Notes: a model not told the origin generated them from the sequence alone. Counted from the stretch's first letter, positions 1 through 12,303 are shown. The stretch is 64,000 bases of DNA from Protula sp. h YS-2021 (GCA_949752745.1 OX457034.1:32159544-32223543); one strand, 5' to 3'. Translations and numbers: made by a program.

Positions 1-264
1 TGAATGATCAGATCAGTCCTGGAAAAAACTTCACAATAACTATGTAACTGTTTGATATATTTTTTTAAAGTAAACCTTTGTAACCATATACATCCTTCAT
101 GTTACCAGTTACCAATACAAATATATGTAATGTAAGAAGCTACTAAATTTCAACTTACAATTTAGATGTTTTCAGCATTTTATTTACAGTAGACTTTGTA
201 AACCTAAATAATTAAAATGTACTTCTATTTCCAGCCGAGTGTGAGATGTGAGAAATAATTCTGG

Positions 265-448
265 GGTTACGGTATATACCGCCAACAACTGGAAAAATAA
301 AAATAAATCAAGGGGTAATGTCATTGAATGTGTGATTTGTTTTAAGAACTACAAAAAGATGTATGTATTCCATAGGTAAAAATTGTAATTTATTTCTGCA
401 TACAAACAATATGTATTTGCACCAATTATCAACTCTAAAGAAATCAGG
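265..448. repeat. Internal duplication, copy A (reference unit 1)
   Basis: This stretch is the left copy of an old tandem duplication inside every S and L unit. Bases 326-440 align with 499-613 at a constant offset of 173 with no gap, and 85 of 115 positions match by hand count. The best-conserved parts are gtatgtat, tatttctg and tacaancaat. Further left, atatacc at 274-280 pairs with 457-463 at offset 183, so an indel of about 10 bases lies between. The copies are far more diverged from each other than whole units are, so this duplication predates array amplification. Confidence 0.85.
270..281. repeat. 12-bp perfect palindrome cggtatataccg (reference unit 1)
   Basis: The sequence reads the same on both strands and lies at the left edge of internal copy A. 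In copy B the equivalent site has decayed to catataccaccg and is no longer palindromic. It could bind a dimeric protein or be incidental. No function can be assigned. Confidence 0.6.
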
Positions 449-625
449 TATTACACATATACCACCGACAAAAATGAAAATCCTGTGACTTTCTCAGTGA
501 ATTTGTGATATGGTTCAAGAGTTAGAAAGGAATGTATGTATACCTTTAGTAAAATTTGAACTTTATTTCTGGATACAAGCAATCGGTAGCTGCAACAAGT
601 ATCAACAGAAACAAATCACCAGAAA
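449..625. repeat. Internal duplication, copy B (reference unit 1)
   Basis: Right partner of the diverged duplication, directly adjacent to copy A. It begins around ggtattacacatatacc and fades out around accagaaaacatt. The edges are approximate because the match decays after unit position 613. In unit 18 a T-to-C change at 26447, just beyond this copy, removes a stop codon, which is why a 64-codon open frame without an ATG appears only in that unit. Confidence 0.82.
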
Positions 626-662
626 ACATTGATGTAAAAATTCAAAGGTCCAGTACATAATA

Positions 663-752
663 CGGCATATCCTCGTCTCGGACATTTGTCGTTGTCATGT
701 ATCTGCGCCGTATGTCGAATTATGCTGACACAGTTGACGCCCCACTCTAGCG
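663..752. other. CpG-containing patch of the S unit (reference unit 1)
   Basis: Nine CpG dinucleotides fall in these 90 bases, in a unit that is otherwise A+T-rich with scattered CpG. It includes agttgacgcccc at 732, which is closely similar to a segment of the SINE-like body in the L units (11674). No open frame or RNA gene is recognised. Confidence 0.5.
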
Positions 753-880
753 CTATTACTCTTATATTTATGACTTCCTTAAAATCTAAGCGGTTATTGT
801 TGCAAGATCAAAGATTTCAATTTAGTTCGTTCGTTGCATAGACTGCACATCCTAGCTTTTATTTTAGTGTTAATGCATGT

Positions 881-910
881 TTAACTGGCCAGTCGTTAAC
901 TGGTCAACCG
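881..910. repeat. Imperfect 15-bp direct repeat with overlapping palindrome (reference unit 1)
   Basis: ttaactggccagtcg at 881-895 is followed directly by ttaactggtcaaccg at 896-910; 12 of 15 bases match. Within it actggccagt (884-893) is a perfect 10-bp palindrome, and ccagt/actgg flank a 5-base spacer. Units 11-29 carry T at unit position 887, which breaks the palindrome. Units 31 and 32 carry T at unit position 889 instead, which also breaks it. Confidence 0.7.
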
Positions 911-933
911 TCAATGATGGATAATGGATTTAC

Positions 934-943
934 AGACATGTCT
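934..943. repeat. 10-bp palindrome agacatgtct (reference unit 1)
   Basis: Perfect palindrome present once per unit. It has the RRRCWWGYYY form of a p53-family half-site, but no second half-site lies close by, so this is noted only as a shape match. In units 26 and 27 the A at unit position 938 is T, giving agacttgtct. Confidence 0.5.
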
Positions 944-3900
944 TGTTATATTTTCCATGTTGATCAAACCAACACAGGTTAAACAAGACCCAAACAGTCT
1001 GAGAAATCTGATAGATTCACAGCAGGTTATATACAAATAGTGAAAATGGTTAATTTGGTGGATACGTTAAATTTTGAAAGTGGAATATCTTTAAAAGTAT
1101 TGGTGATAGAGAGACGGGGATTTGACGAGGTGATATGGCGAATATGAATTATGTATGATCCAGTAGTGTTTTTAGGCCATTCTGAGCCCTTTAAATTGCA
1201 CTTTTACAAAGGCAAAGTTTTCTACAGGCGAGTGTTAAATGAATGGTTTTAAGAACAGCGAGATAGTTTTTTTATAAATAGATTTGTCTATTTCTTAGTG
1301 ATTGGATGAATGATCAGATCAGTCCTGGAAAAAACTTCACAATAACTATGTAACTGTTTGATATATTTTTTTAAAGTAAACCTTTGTAACCATATACATC
1401 CTTCATGTTACCAGTTACCAAAACAAATATATGTAATGTAAGAAGCTACTAAATTTCAACTTACAATTTAGATGTTTTCAGCATTTTATTTACAGTAGAC
1501 TTTGTAAACCTAAATAATTAAAATGTACTTCTATTTCCAGCCGAGTGTGAGATGTGAGAAATAATTCTGGGGTTACGGTATATACCGCCAACAACTGGAA
1601 AAATAAAAATAAATCAAGGGGTAATGTCATTGAATGTGTGATTTGTTTTAAGAACTACAAAAAGATGTATGTATTCCATAGGTAAAAATTGTAATTTATT
1701 TCTGCATACAAACAATATGTATTTGCACCAATTATCAACTCTAAAGAAATCAGGTATTACACATATACCACCGACAAAAATGAAAATCCTGTGACTTTCT
1801 CAGTGAATTTGTGATATGGTTCAAGAGTTAGAAAGGAATGTATGTATACCTTTAGTAAAATTTGAACTTTATTTCTGGATACAAGCAATCGGTAGCTGCA
1901 ACAAGTATCAACAGAAACAAATCACCAGAAAACATTGATGTAAAAATTCAAAGGTCCAGTACATAATACGGCATATCCTCGTCTCGGACATTTGTCGTTG
2001 TCATGTATCTGCGCCGTATGTCGAATTATGCTGACACAGTTGACGCCCCACTCTAGCGCTATTACTCTTATATTTATGACTTCCTTAAAATCTAAGCGGT
2101 TATTGTTGCAAGATCAAAGATTTCAATTTAGTTCGTTCGTTGCATAGACTGCACATCCTAGCTTTTATTTTAGTGTTAATGCATGTTTAACTGGCCAGTC
2201 GTTAACTGGTCAACCGTCAATGATGGATAATGGATTTACAGACATGTCTTGTTATATTTTCCATGTTGATCAAACCAACACAGGTTAAACAAGACCCAAA
2301 CAGTCTGAGAAATCTGATAGATTCACAGCAGGTTATATACAAATAGTGAAAATGGTTAATTTGGTGGATACGTTAAATTTTGAAAGTGGAATATCTTTAA
2401 AAGTATTGGTGATAGAGAGACGGGGATTTGACGAGGTGATATGGCGAATATGAATTATGTATGATCCAGTAGTGTTTTTAGGCCATTCTGAGCCCTTTAA
2501 ATTGCACTTTTACAAAGGCAAAGTTTTCTACAGGCGAGTGTTAAATGAATGGTTTTAAGAACAGCGAGATAGTTTTTTTATAAATAGATTTGTCTATTTC
2601 TTAGTGATTGGATGAATGATCAGATCAGTCCTGGAAAAAACTTCACAATAACTATGTAACTGTTTGATATATTTTTTTAAAGTAAACCTTTGTAACCATA
2701 TACATCCTTCATGTTACCAGTTACCAATACAAATATATGTAATGTAAGAAGCTACTAAATTTCAACTTACAATTTAGATGTTTTCAGCATTTTATTTACA
2801 GTAGACTTTGTAAACCTAAATAATTAAAATGTACTTCTATTTCCAGCCGAGTGTGAGATGTGAGAAATAATTCTGGGGTTACGGTATATACCGCCAACAA
2901 CTGGAAAAATAAAAATAAATCAAGGGGTAATGTCATTGAATGTGTGATTTGTTTTAAGAACTACAAAAAGATGTATGTATTCCATAGGTAAAAATTGTAA
3001 TTTATTTCTGCATACAAACAATATGTATTTGCACCAATTATCAACTCTAAAGAAATCAGGTATTACACATATACCATCGACAAAAATGAAAATCCTGTGA
3101 CTTTCTCAGTGAATTTGTGATATGGTTCAAGAGTTAGAAAGGAATGTATGTATACCTTTAGTAAAATTTGAACTTTATTTCTGGATACAAGCAATCGGTA
3201 GCTGCAACAAGTATCAACAGAAACAAATCACCAGAAAACATTGATGTAAAAATTCAAAGGTCCAGTACATAATACGGCATATCCTCGTCTCGGACATTTG
3301 TCGTTGTCATGTATCTGCGCCGTATGTCGAATTATGCTGACACAGTTGACGCCCCACTCTAGCGCTATTACTCTTATATTTATGACTTCCTTAAAATCTA
3401 AGCGGTTATTGTTGCAAGATCAAAGATTTCAATTTAGTTCGTTCGTTGCATAGACTGCACATCCTAGCTTTTATTTTAGTGTTAATGCATGTTTAACTGG
3501 CCAGTCGTTAACTGGTCAACCGTCAATGATGGATAATGGATTTACAGACATGTCTTGTTATATTTTCCATGTTGATCAAACCAACACAGGTTAAACAAGA
3601 CCCAAACAGTCTGAGAAATCTGATAGATTCACAGCAGGTTATATACAAATAGTGAAAATGGTTAATTTGGTGGATACGTTAAATTTTGAAAGTGGAATAT
3701 CTTTAAAAGTATTGGTGATAGAGAGACGGGGATTTGACGAGGTGATATGGCGAATATGAATTATGTATGATCCAGTAGTGTTTTTAGGCCATTCTGAGCC
3801 CTTTAAATTGCACTTTTACAAAGGCAAAGTTTTCTACAGGCGAGTGTTAAATGAATGGTTTTAAGAACAGCGAGATAGTTTTTTTATAAATAGATTTGTC

Positions 3901-6900
3901 TATTTCTTAGTGATTGGATGAATGATCAGATCAGTCCTGGAAAAAACTTCACAATAACTATGTAACTGTTTGATATATTTTTTTAAAGTAAACCTTTGTA
4001 ACCATATACATCCTTCATGTTACCAGTTACCAATACAAATATATGTAATGTAAGAAGCTACTAAATTTCAACTTACAATTTAGATGTTTTCAGCATTTTA
4101 TTTACAGTAGACTTTGTAAACCTAAATAATTAAAATGTACTTCTATTTCCAGCCGAGTGTGAGATGTGAGAAATAATTCTGGGGTTACGGTATATACCGC
4201 CAACAACTGGAAAAATAAAAATAAATCAAGGGGTAATGTCATTGAATGTGTGATTTGTTTTAAGAACTACAAAAAGATGTATGTATTCCATAGGTAAAAA
4301 TTGTAATTTATTTCTGCATACAAACAATATGTATTTGCACCAATTATCAACTCTAAAGAAATCAGGTATTACACATATACCATCGACAAAAATGAAAATC
4401 CTGTGACTTTCTCAGTGAATTTGTGATATGGTTCAAGAGTTAGAAAGGAATGTATGTATACCTTTAGTAAAATTTGAACTTTATTTCTGGATACAAGCAA
4501 TCGGTAGCTGCAACAAGTATCAACAGAAACAAATCACCAGAAAACATTGATGTAAAAATTCAAAGGTCCAGTACATAATACGGCATATCCTCGTCTCGGA
4601 CATTTGTCGTTGTCATGTATCTGCGCCGTATGTCGAATTATGCTGACACAGTTGACGCCCCACTCTAGCGCTATTACTCTTATATTTATGACTTCCTTAA
4701 AATCTAAGCGGTTATTGTTGCAAGATCAAAGATTTCAATTTAGTTCGTTCGTTGCATAGACTGCACATCCTAGCTTTTATTTTAGTGTTAATGCATGTTT
4801 AACTGGCCAGTCGTTAACTGGTCAACCGTCAATGATGGATAATGGATTTACAGACATGTCTTGTTATATTTTCCATGTTGATCAAACCAACACAGGTTAA
4901 ACAAGACCCAAACAGTCTGAGAAATCTGATAGATTCACAGCAGGTTATATACAAATAGTGAAAATGGTTAATTTGGTGGATACGTTAAATTTTGAAAGTG
5001 GAATATCTTTAAAAGTATTGGTGATAGAGAGACGGGGATTTGACGAGGTGATATGGCGAATATGAATTATGTATGATCCAGTAGTGTTTTTAGGCCATTC
5101 TGAGCCCTTTAAATTGCACTTTTACAAAGGCAAAGTTTTCTACAGGCGAGTGTTAAATGAATGGTTTTAAGAACAGCGAGATAGTTTTTTTATAAATAGA
5201 TTTGTCTATTTCTTAGTGATTGGATGAATGATCAGATCAGTCCTGGAAAAAACTTCACAATAACTATGTAACTGTTTGATATATTTTTTTAAAGTAAACC
5301 TTTGTAACCATATACATCCTTCATGTTACCAGTTACCAATACAAATATATGTAATGTAAGAAGCTACTAAATTTCAACTTACAATTTAGATGTTTTCAGC
5401 ATTTTATTTACAGTAGACTTTGTAAACCTAAATAATTAAAATGTACTTCTATTTCCAGCCGAGTGTGAGATGTGAGAAATAATTCTGGGGTTACGGTATA
5501 TACCGCCAACAACTGGAAAAATAAAAATAAATCAAGGGGTAATGTCATTGAATGTGTGATTTGTTTTAAGAACTACAAAAAGATGTATGTATTCCATAGG
5601 TAAAAATTGTAATTTATTTCTGCATACAAACAATATGTATTTGCACCAATTATCAACTCTAAAGAAATCAGGTATTACACATATACCATCGACAAAAATG
5701 AAAATCCTGTGACTTTCTCAGTGAATTTGTGATATGGTTCAAGAGTTAGAAAGGAATGTATGTATACCTTTAGTAAAATTTGAACTTTATTTCTGGATAC
5801 AAGCAATCGGTAGCTGCAACAAGTATCAACAGAAACAAATCACCAGAAAACATTGATGTAAAAATTCAAAGGTCCAGTACATAATACGGCATATCCTCGT
5901 CTCGGACATTTGTCGTTGTCATGTATCTGCGCCGTATGTCGAATTATGCTGACACAGTTGACGCCCCACTCTAGCGCTATTACTCTTATATTTATGACTT
6001 CCTTAAAATCTAAGCGGTTATTGTTGCAAGATCAAAGATTTCAATTTAGTTCGTTCGTTGCATAGACTGCACATCCTAGCTTTTATTTTAGTGTTAATGC
6101 ATGTTTAACTGGCCAGTCGTTAACTGGTCAACCGTCAATGATGGATAATGGATTTACAGACATGTCTTGTTATATTTTCCATGTTGATCAAACCAACACA
6201 GGTTAAACAAGACCCAAACAGTCTGAGAAATCTGATAGATTCACAGCAGGTTATATACAAATAGTGAAAATGGTTAATTTGGTGGATACGTTAAATTTTG
6301 AAAGTGGAATATCTTTAAAAGTATTGGTGATAGAGAGACGGGGATTTGACGAGGTGATATGGCGAATATGAATTATGTATGATCCAGTAGTGTTTTTAGG
6401 CCATTCTGAGCCCTTTAAATTGCACTTTTACAAAGGCAAAGTTTTCTACAGGCGAGTGTTAAATGAATGGTTTTAAGAACAGCGAGATAGTTTTTTTATA
6501 AATAGATTTGTCTATTTCTTAGTGATTGGATGAATGATCAGATCAGTCCTGGAAAAAACTTCACAATAACTATGTAACTGTTTGATATATTTTTTTAAAG
6601 TAAACCTTTGTAACCATATACATCCTTCATGTTACCAGTTACCAATACAAATATATGTAATGTAAGAAGCTACTAAATTTCAACTTACAATTTAGATGTT
6701 TTCAGCATTTTATTTACAGTAGACTTTGTAAACCTAAATAATTAAAATGTACTTCTATTTCCAGCCGAGTGTGAGATGTGAGAAATAATTCTGGGGTTAC
6801 GGTATATACCGCCAACAACTGGAAAAATAAAAATAAATCAAGGGGTAATGTCATTGAATGTGTGATTTGTTTTAAGAACTACAAAAAGATGTATGTATTC

Positions 6901-9900
6901 TATAGGTAAAAATTGTAATTTATTTCTGCATACAAACAATATGTATTTGCACCAATTATCAACTCTAAAGAAATCAGGTATTACACATATACCACCGACA
7001 AAAATGAAAATCCTGTGACTTTCTCAGTGAATTTGTGATATGGTTCAAGAGTTAGAAAGGAATGTATGTATACCTTTAGTAAAATTTGAACTTTATTTCT
7101 GGATACAAGCAATCGGTAGCTGCAACAAGTATCAACAGAAACAAATCACCAGAAAACATTGATGTAAAAATTCAAAGGTCCAGTACATAATACGGCATAT
7201 CCTCGTCTCGGACATTTGTCGTTGTCATGTATCTGCGCCGTATGTCGAATTATGCTGACACAGTTGACGCCCCACTCTAGCGCTATTACTCTTATATTTA
7301 TGACTTCCTTAAAATCTAAGCGGTTATTGTTGCAAGATCAAAGATTTCAATTTAGTTCGTTCGTTGCATAGACTGCACATCCTAGCTTTTATTTTAGTGT
7401 TAATGCATGTTTAACTGGCCAGTCGTTAACTGGTCAACCGTCAATGATGGATAATGGATTTACAGACATGTCTTGTTATATTTTCCATGTTGATCAAACC
7501 AACACAGGTTAAACAAGACCCAAACAGTCTGAGAAATCTGATAGATTCACAGCAGGTTATATACAAATAGTGAAAATGGTTAATTTGGTGGATACGTTAA
7601 ATTTTGAAAGTGGAATATCTTTAAAAGTATTGGTGATAGAGAGACGGGGATTTGACGAGGTGATATGGCGAATATGAATTATGTATGATCCAGTAGTGTT
7701 TTTAGGCCATTCTGAGCCCTTTAAATTGCACTTTTACAAAGGCAAAGTTTTCTACAGGCGAGTGTTAAATGAATGGTTTTAAGAACAGCGAGATAGTTTT
7801 TTTATAAATAGATTTGTCTATTTCTTAGTGATTGGATGAATGATCAGATCAGTCCTGGAAAAAACTTCACAATAACTATGTAACTGTTTGATATATTTTT
7901 TTAAAGTAAACCTTTGTAACCATATACATCCTTCATGTTACCAGTTACCAATACAAATATATGTAATGTAAGAAGCTACTAAATTTCAACTTACAATTTA
8001 GATGTTTTCAGCATTTTATTTACAGTAGACTTTGTAAACCTAAATAATTAAAATGTACTTCTATTTCCAGCCGAGTGTGAGATGTGAGAAATAATTCTGG
8101 GGTTACGGTATATACCGCCAACAACTGGAAAAATAAAAATAAATCAAGGGGTAATGTCATTGAATGTGTGATTTGTTTTAAGAACTACAAAAAGATGTAT
8201 GTATTCCATAGGTAAAAATTGTAATTTATTTCTGCATACAAACAATATGTATTTGCACCAATTATCAACTCTAAAGAAATCAGGTATTACACATATACCA
8301 TCGACAAAAATGAAAATCCTGTGACTTTCTCAGTGAATTTGTGATATGGTTCAAGAGTTAGAAAGGAATGTATGTATACCTTTAGTAAAATTTGAACTTT
8401 ATTTCTGGATACAAGCAATCGGTAGCTGCAACAAGTATCAACAGAAACAAATCACCAGAAAACATTGATGTAAAAATTCAAAGGTCCAGTACATAATACG
8501 GCATATCCTCGTCTCGGACATTTGTCGTTGTCATGTATCTGCGCCGTATGTCGAATTATGCTGACACAGTTGACGCCCCACTCTAGCGCTATTACTCTTA
8601 TATTTATGACTTCCTTAAAATCTAAGCGGTTATTGTTGCAAGATCAAAGATTTCAATTTAGTTCGTTCGTTGCATAGACTGCACATCCTAGCTTTTATTT
8701 TAGTGTTAATGCATGTTTAACTGGCCAGTCGTTAACTGGTCAACCGTCAATGATGGATAATGGATTTACAGACATGTCTTGTTATATTTTCCATGTTGAT
8801 CAAACCAACACAGGTTAAACAAGACCCAAACAGTCTGAGAAATCTGATAGATTCACAGCAGGTTATATACAAATAGTGAAAATGGTTAATTTGGTGGATA
8901 CGTTAAATTTTGAAAGTGGAATATCTTTAAAAGTATTGGTGATAGAGAGACGGGGATTTGACGAGGTGATATGGCGAATATGAATTATGTATGATCCAGT
9001 AGTGTTTTTAGGCCATTCTGAGCCCTTTAAATTGCACTTTTACAAAGGCAAAGTTTTCTACAGGCGAGTGTTAAATGAATGGTTTTAAGAACAGCGAGAT
9101 AGTTTTTTTATAAATAGATTTGTCTATTTCTTAGTGATTGGATGAATGATCAGATCAGTCCTGGAAAAAACTTCACAATAACTATGTAACTGTTTGATAT
9201 ATTTTTTTAAAGTAAACCTTTGTAACCATATACATCCTTCATGTTACCAGTTACCAATACAAATATATGTAATGTAAGAAGCTACTAAATTTCAACTTAC
9301 AATTTAGATGTTTTCAGCATTTTATTTACAGTAGACTTTGTAAACCTAAATAATTAAAATGTACTTCTATTTCCAGCCGAGTGTGAGATGTGAGAAATAA
9401 TTCTGGGGTTACGGTATATACCGCCAACAACTGGAAAAATAAAAATAAATCAAGGGGTAATGTCATTGAATGTGTGATTTGTTTTAAGAACTACAAAAAG
9501 ATGTATGTATTCCATAGGTAAAAATTGTAATTTATTTCTGCATACAAACAATATGTATTTGCACCAATTATCAACTCTAAAGAAATCAGGTATTACACAT
9601 ATACCATCGACAAAAATGAAAATCCTGTGACTTTCTCAGTGAATTTGTGATATGGTTCAAGAGTTAGAAAGGAATGTATGTATACCTTTAGTAAAATTTG
9701 AACTTTATTTCTGGATACAAGCAATCGGTAGCTGCAACAAGTATCAACAGAAACAAATCACCAGAAAACATTGATGTAAAAATTCAAAGGTCCAGTACAT
9801 AATACGGCATATCCTCGTCTCGGACATTTGTCGTTGTCATGTATCTGCGCCGTATGTCGAATTATGCTGACACAGTTGACGCCCCACTCTAGCGCTATTA

Positions 9901-11524
9901 CTCTTATATTTATGACTTCCTTAAAATCTAAGCGGTTATTGTTGCAAGATCAAAGATTTCAATTTAGTTCGTTCGTTGCATAGACTGCACATCCTAGCTT
10001 TTATTTTAGTGTTAATGCATGTTTAACTGGCCAGTCGTTAACTGGTCAACCGTCAATGATGGATAATGGATTTACAGACATGTCTTGTTATATTTTCCAT
10101 GTTGATCAAACCAACACAGGTTAAACAAGACCCAAACAGTCTGAGAAATCTGATAGATTCACAGCAGGTTATATACAAATAGTGAAAATGGTTAATTTGG
10201 TGGATACGTTAAATTTTGAAAGTGGAATATCTTTAAAAGTATTGGTGATAGAGAGACGGGGATTTGACGAGGTGATATGGCGAATATGAATTATGTATGA
10301 TCCAGTAGTGTTTTTAGGCCATTCTGAGCCCTTTAAATTGCACTTTTACAAAGGCAAAGTTTTCTACAGGCGAGTGTTAAATGAATGGTTTTAAGAACAG
10401 CGAGATAGTTTTTTTATAAATAGATTTGTCTATTTCTTAGTGATTGGATGAATGATCAGATCAGTCCTGGAAAAAACTTCACAATAACTATGTAACTGTT
10501 TGATATATTTTTTTAAAGTAAACCTTTGTAACCATATACATCCTTCATGTTACCAGTTACCAATACAAATATATGTAATGTAAGAAGCTACTAAATTTCA
10601 ACTTACAATTTAGATGTTTTCAGCATTTTATTTACAGTAGACTTTGTAAACCTAAATAATTAAAATGTACTTCTATTTCCAGCCGAGTGTGAGATGTGAG
10701 AAATAATTCTGGGGTTACGGTATATACCGCCAACAACTGGAAAAATAAAAATAAATCAAGGGGTAATGTCATTGAATGTGTGATTTGTTTTAAGAACTAC
10801 AAAAAGATGTATGTATTCTATAGGTAAAAATTGTAATTTATTTCTGCATACAAACAATATGTATTTGCACCAATTATCAACTCTAAAGAAATCAGGTATT
10901 ACACATATACCACCGACAAAAATGAAAATCCTGTGACTTTCTCAGTGAATTTGTGATATGGTTCAAGAGTTAGAAAGGAATGTATGTATACCTTTAGTAA
11001 AATTTGAACTTTATTTCTGGATACAAGCAATCGGTAGCTGCAACAAGTATCAACAGAAACAAATCACCAGAAAACATTGATGTAAAAATTCAAAGGTCCA
11101 GTACATAATACGGCATATCCTCGTCTCGGACATTTGTCGTTGTCATGTATCTGCGCCGTATGTCGAATTATGCTGACACAGTTGACGCCCCACTCTAGCG
11201 CTATTACTCTTATATTTATGACTTCCTTAAAATCTAAGCGGTTATTGTTGCAAGATCAAAGATTTCAATTTAGTTCGTTCGTTGCATAGACTGCACATCC
11301 TAGCTTTTATTTTAGTGTTAATGCATGTTTAACTGGCCAGTCGTTAACTGGTCAACCGTCAATGATGGATAATGGATTTACAGACATGTCTTGTTATATT
11401 TTCCATGTTGATCAAACCAACACAGGTTAAACAAGACCCAAACAGTCTGAGAAATCTGATAGATTCACAGCAGGTTATATACAATTCCAGTGACATTGAA
11501 AAATGGTGTGTAAAATTACTGATA

Positions 11525-11826
11525 GAGAATTGAATTGGATAGAGCATTGGTTGGGTAAGCCGAAGGTCCCGAGTTCGACTCCAGCTCGGGGCGGCATGCA
11601 GGGAATTGACATTTGCTCAAATTGCCTTGGCTAAGCAAATACAGTAGATAAGATCACCTATGAAGGAATTTAAAGTTGACGCCCACTTAGCGTTTCAGCC
11701 ATCACTTAAAAAACATTTTAGAAAGAAGTTAGTTTGGGCATCGTCCAATGACTTTCTTTATTTGAGTTGCCAAAGTCAATAAAATTATTTATTTTTAAAC
11801 GATCAAAAGTTTCAGGGAGTGAACTC

Positions 11827-11858
<32 letters not shown>
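11525..11858 (+). mobile_element. tRNA-derived SINE-like element with poly(A) tail (L unit 9)
   Basis: The head contains an A-box-like ggatagagcattgg (11537-11550) and a B-box-like gagttcgactcc (11571-11582), the internal RNA polymerase III promoter elements of tRNA-derived SINEs. About 250 bp of body follows, then a run of 29 A ending at 11858. The tail length differs among L units (20-29), as expected for a retroposon A tail. The T-arm stem is damaged (ccgag facing ccagc), there is no 5' acceptor strand to pair with the 3' tcggggc, and no anticodon arm is convincing, so this is not a working tRNA gene. No target-site duplication is visible, so the left edge is approximate and the element may be old. 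A chance B-box next to an A-rich run is the alternative. Confidence 0.55.
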
Positions 11859-12124
11859 CATAGGTTTTGCCTGTAACACTTTGGTCCCTTTTTATTCTAT
11901 ATTGATATTGAATGTTTCAAGTCAAACCGTAAACAAGAAGAAAAAAGTGTAAGCAACGCCTGTTTTGAAAGATTTACAATAAAGCAATAAGTGTTGCAAT
12001 CACTCACTTTTTCCCACACCACAATCCAATTCAGATGGGAAGGTATGTAGTTTATAAACAGGCTCGAGCATCCATACAGATAGTGCTGTGCAGGTTATGG
12101 CAGTAATACAGTTGGCTGAAAGTT
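11859..12124. other. A+T-rich spacer between A tail and CpG island (L unit 9)
   Basis: No gene, repeat or RNA is recognised. It holds the L-subfamily marker caataaagcaata (units 9 and 10) or caatgcagcaata (all other L units). Reverse-strand frames that start in the neighbouring island run into it, but three overlapping frames are open at once there, which reflects base composition rather than coding. Confidence 0.5.
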
Positions 12125-12303
12125 GGCTCGGGAGTGCGAGGGCGTAAGCGTTCCGGTGTTCTTCGGGACCCGGTGGATCGAGCTGGAACTCGGCTGTAGA
12201 AAGGCGAAAGGCGGCGTAAAACCCGCCCGGTATGCCGAAGCCCCGCCACTGACCAATGCACACTGTGGTTGATCATTGACGGTGGCTGGGGTGGCCGTAT
12301 ATA
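12125..12303. promoter_or_regulatory. CpG-dense G+C-rich island with CCAAT and TATA-like motifs (L unit 9)
   Basis: Bases 12125-12251 contain 16 CpG dinucleotides in 127 bp, unlike the A+T-rich sequence around them. At its right edge lie ccaat (12253-12257) and tatata (12298-12303), about 45 bp apart in the order of a polymerase II promoter, and a second tatatat follows at 12331-12337. Downstream on the plus strand comes a leader and then the first ATG of a 34-codon frame at 12616. The arrangement suggests a promoter reading rightwards, but no conserved initiator or known factor site proves it. Three reverse-strand frames are open for 74-87 codons across the island; being mutually overlapping they are probably compositional. 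Confidence 0.35.

Larger units (their letters stand above)
1..10448. repeat. S block 1: eight 1306-bp units (units 1-8)
   Basis: Units start at 1, 1307, 2613, 3919, 5225, 6531, 7837 and 9143. The differences seen by reading across them are few: unit 2 has A instead of T at 1422; units 3, 4, 5, 7 and 8 have T instead of C at unit position 465 (accatcgac versus accaccgac); unit 6 keeps C there but has T at unit position 371 (6901). All eight carry G at unit position 887, making an intact actggccagt palindrome. No gene is recognisable; all six frames are broken by frequent stops. Confidence 0.97.

Noticed and set aside
1060..1085. Spliced-leader or snRNA gene suggested by an Sm-like site aattttga
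   Set aside because: A single T-rich octamer is common in A+T-rich DNA. No flanking stem-loops, donor site in the right place or known snRNA sequence is visible, and no 5S rRNA or U-snRNA motif was found in the unit.
1..10448. CRISPR or other prokaryotic repeat array
   Set aside because: Units are 1306 bp with no short repeat-spacer structure, no associated genes, and the DNA has eukaryotic features such as a SINE-like element.
11359..11547. 62-codon reverse-strand frame spanning the S/L junction in every L unit
   Set aside because: It crosses the junction between S backbone and extra DNA, shows no recognisable domain, and is conserved only because the units are copies of each other.
11527..11600. 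Functional tRNA gene
   Set aside because: Only the A- and B-box-like motifs are present. The T-stem is mismatched, no 5' acceptor strand pairs with the 3' side, and no anticodon arm is convincing.
11767..11952. 60-61 codon plus-strand frame with a lysine run
   Set aside because: The lysines are the translated A tail of the SINE-like element; its length varies between units and breaks the frame in most of them.
11355..12283. Inverted 12-mer pair accgtcaatgat (11355-11366) and atcattgacggt (12272-12283) as terminal inverted repeats of a DNA transposon
   Set aside because: The match stops at 12 bases, no flanking target-site duplication is seen, the left arm lies in the S backbone, and one such 12-mer pair is not improbable in about 3 kb.
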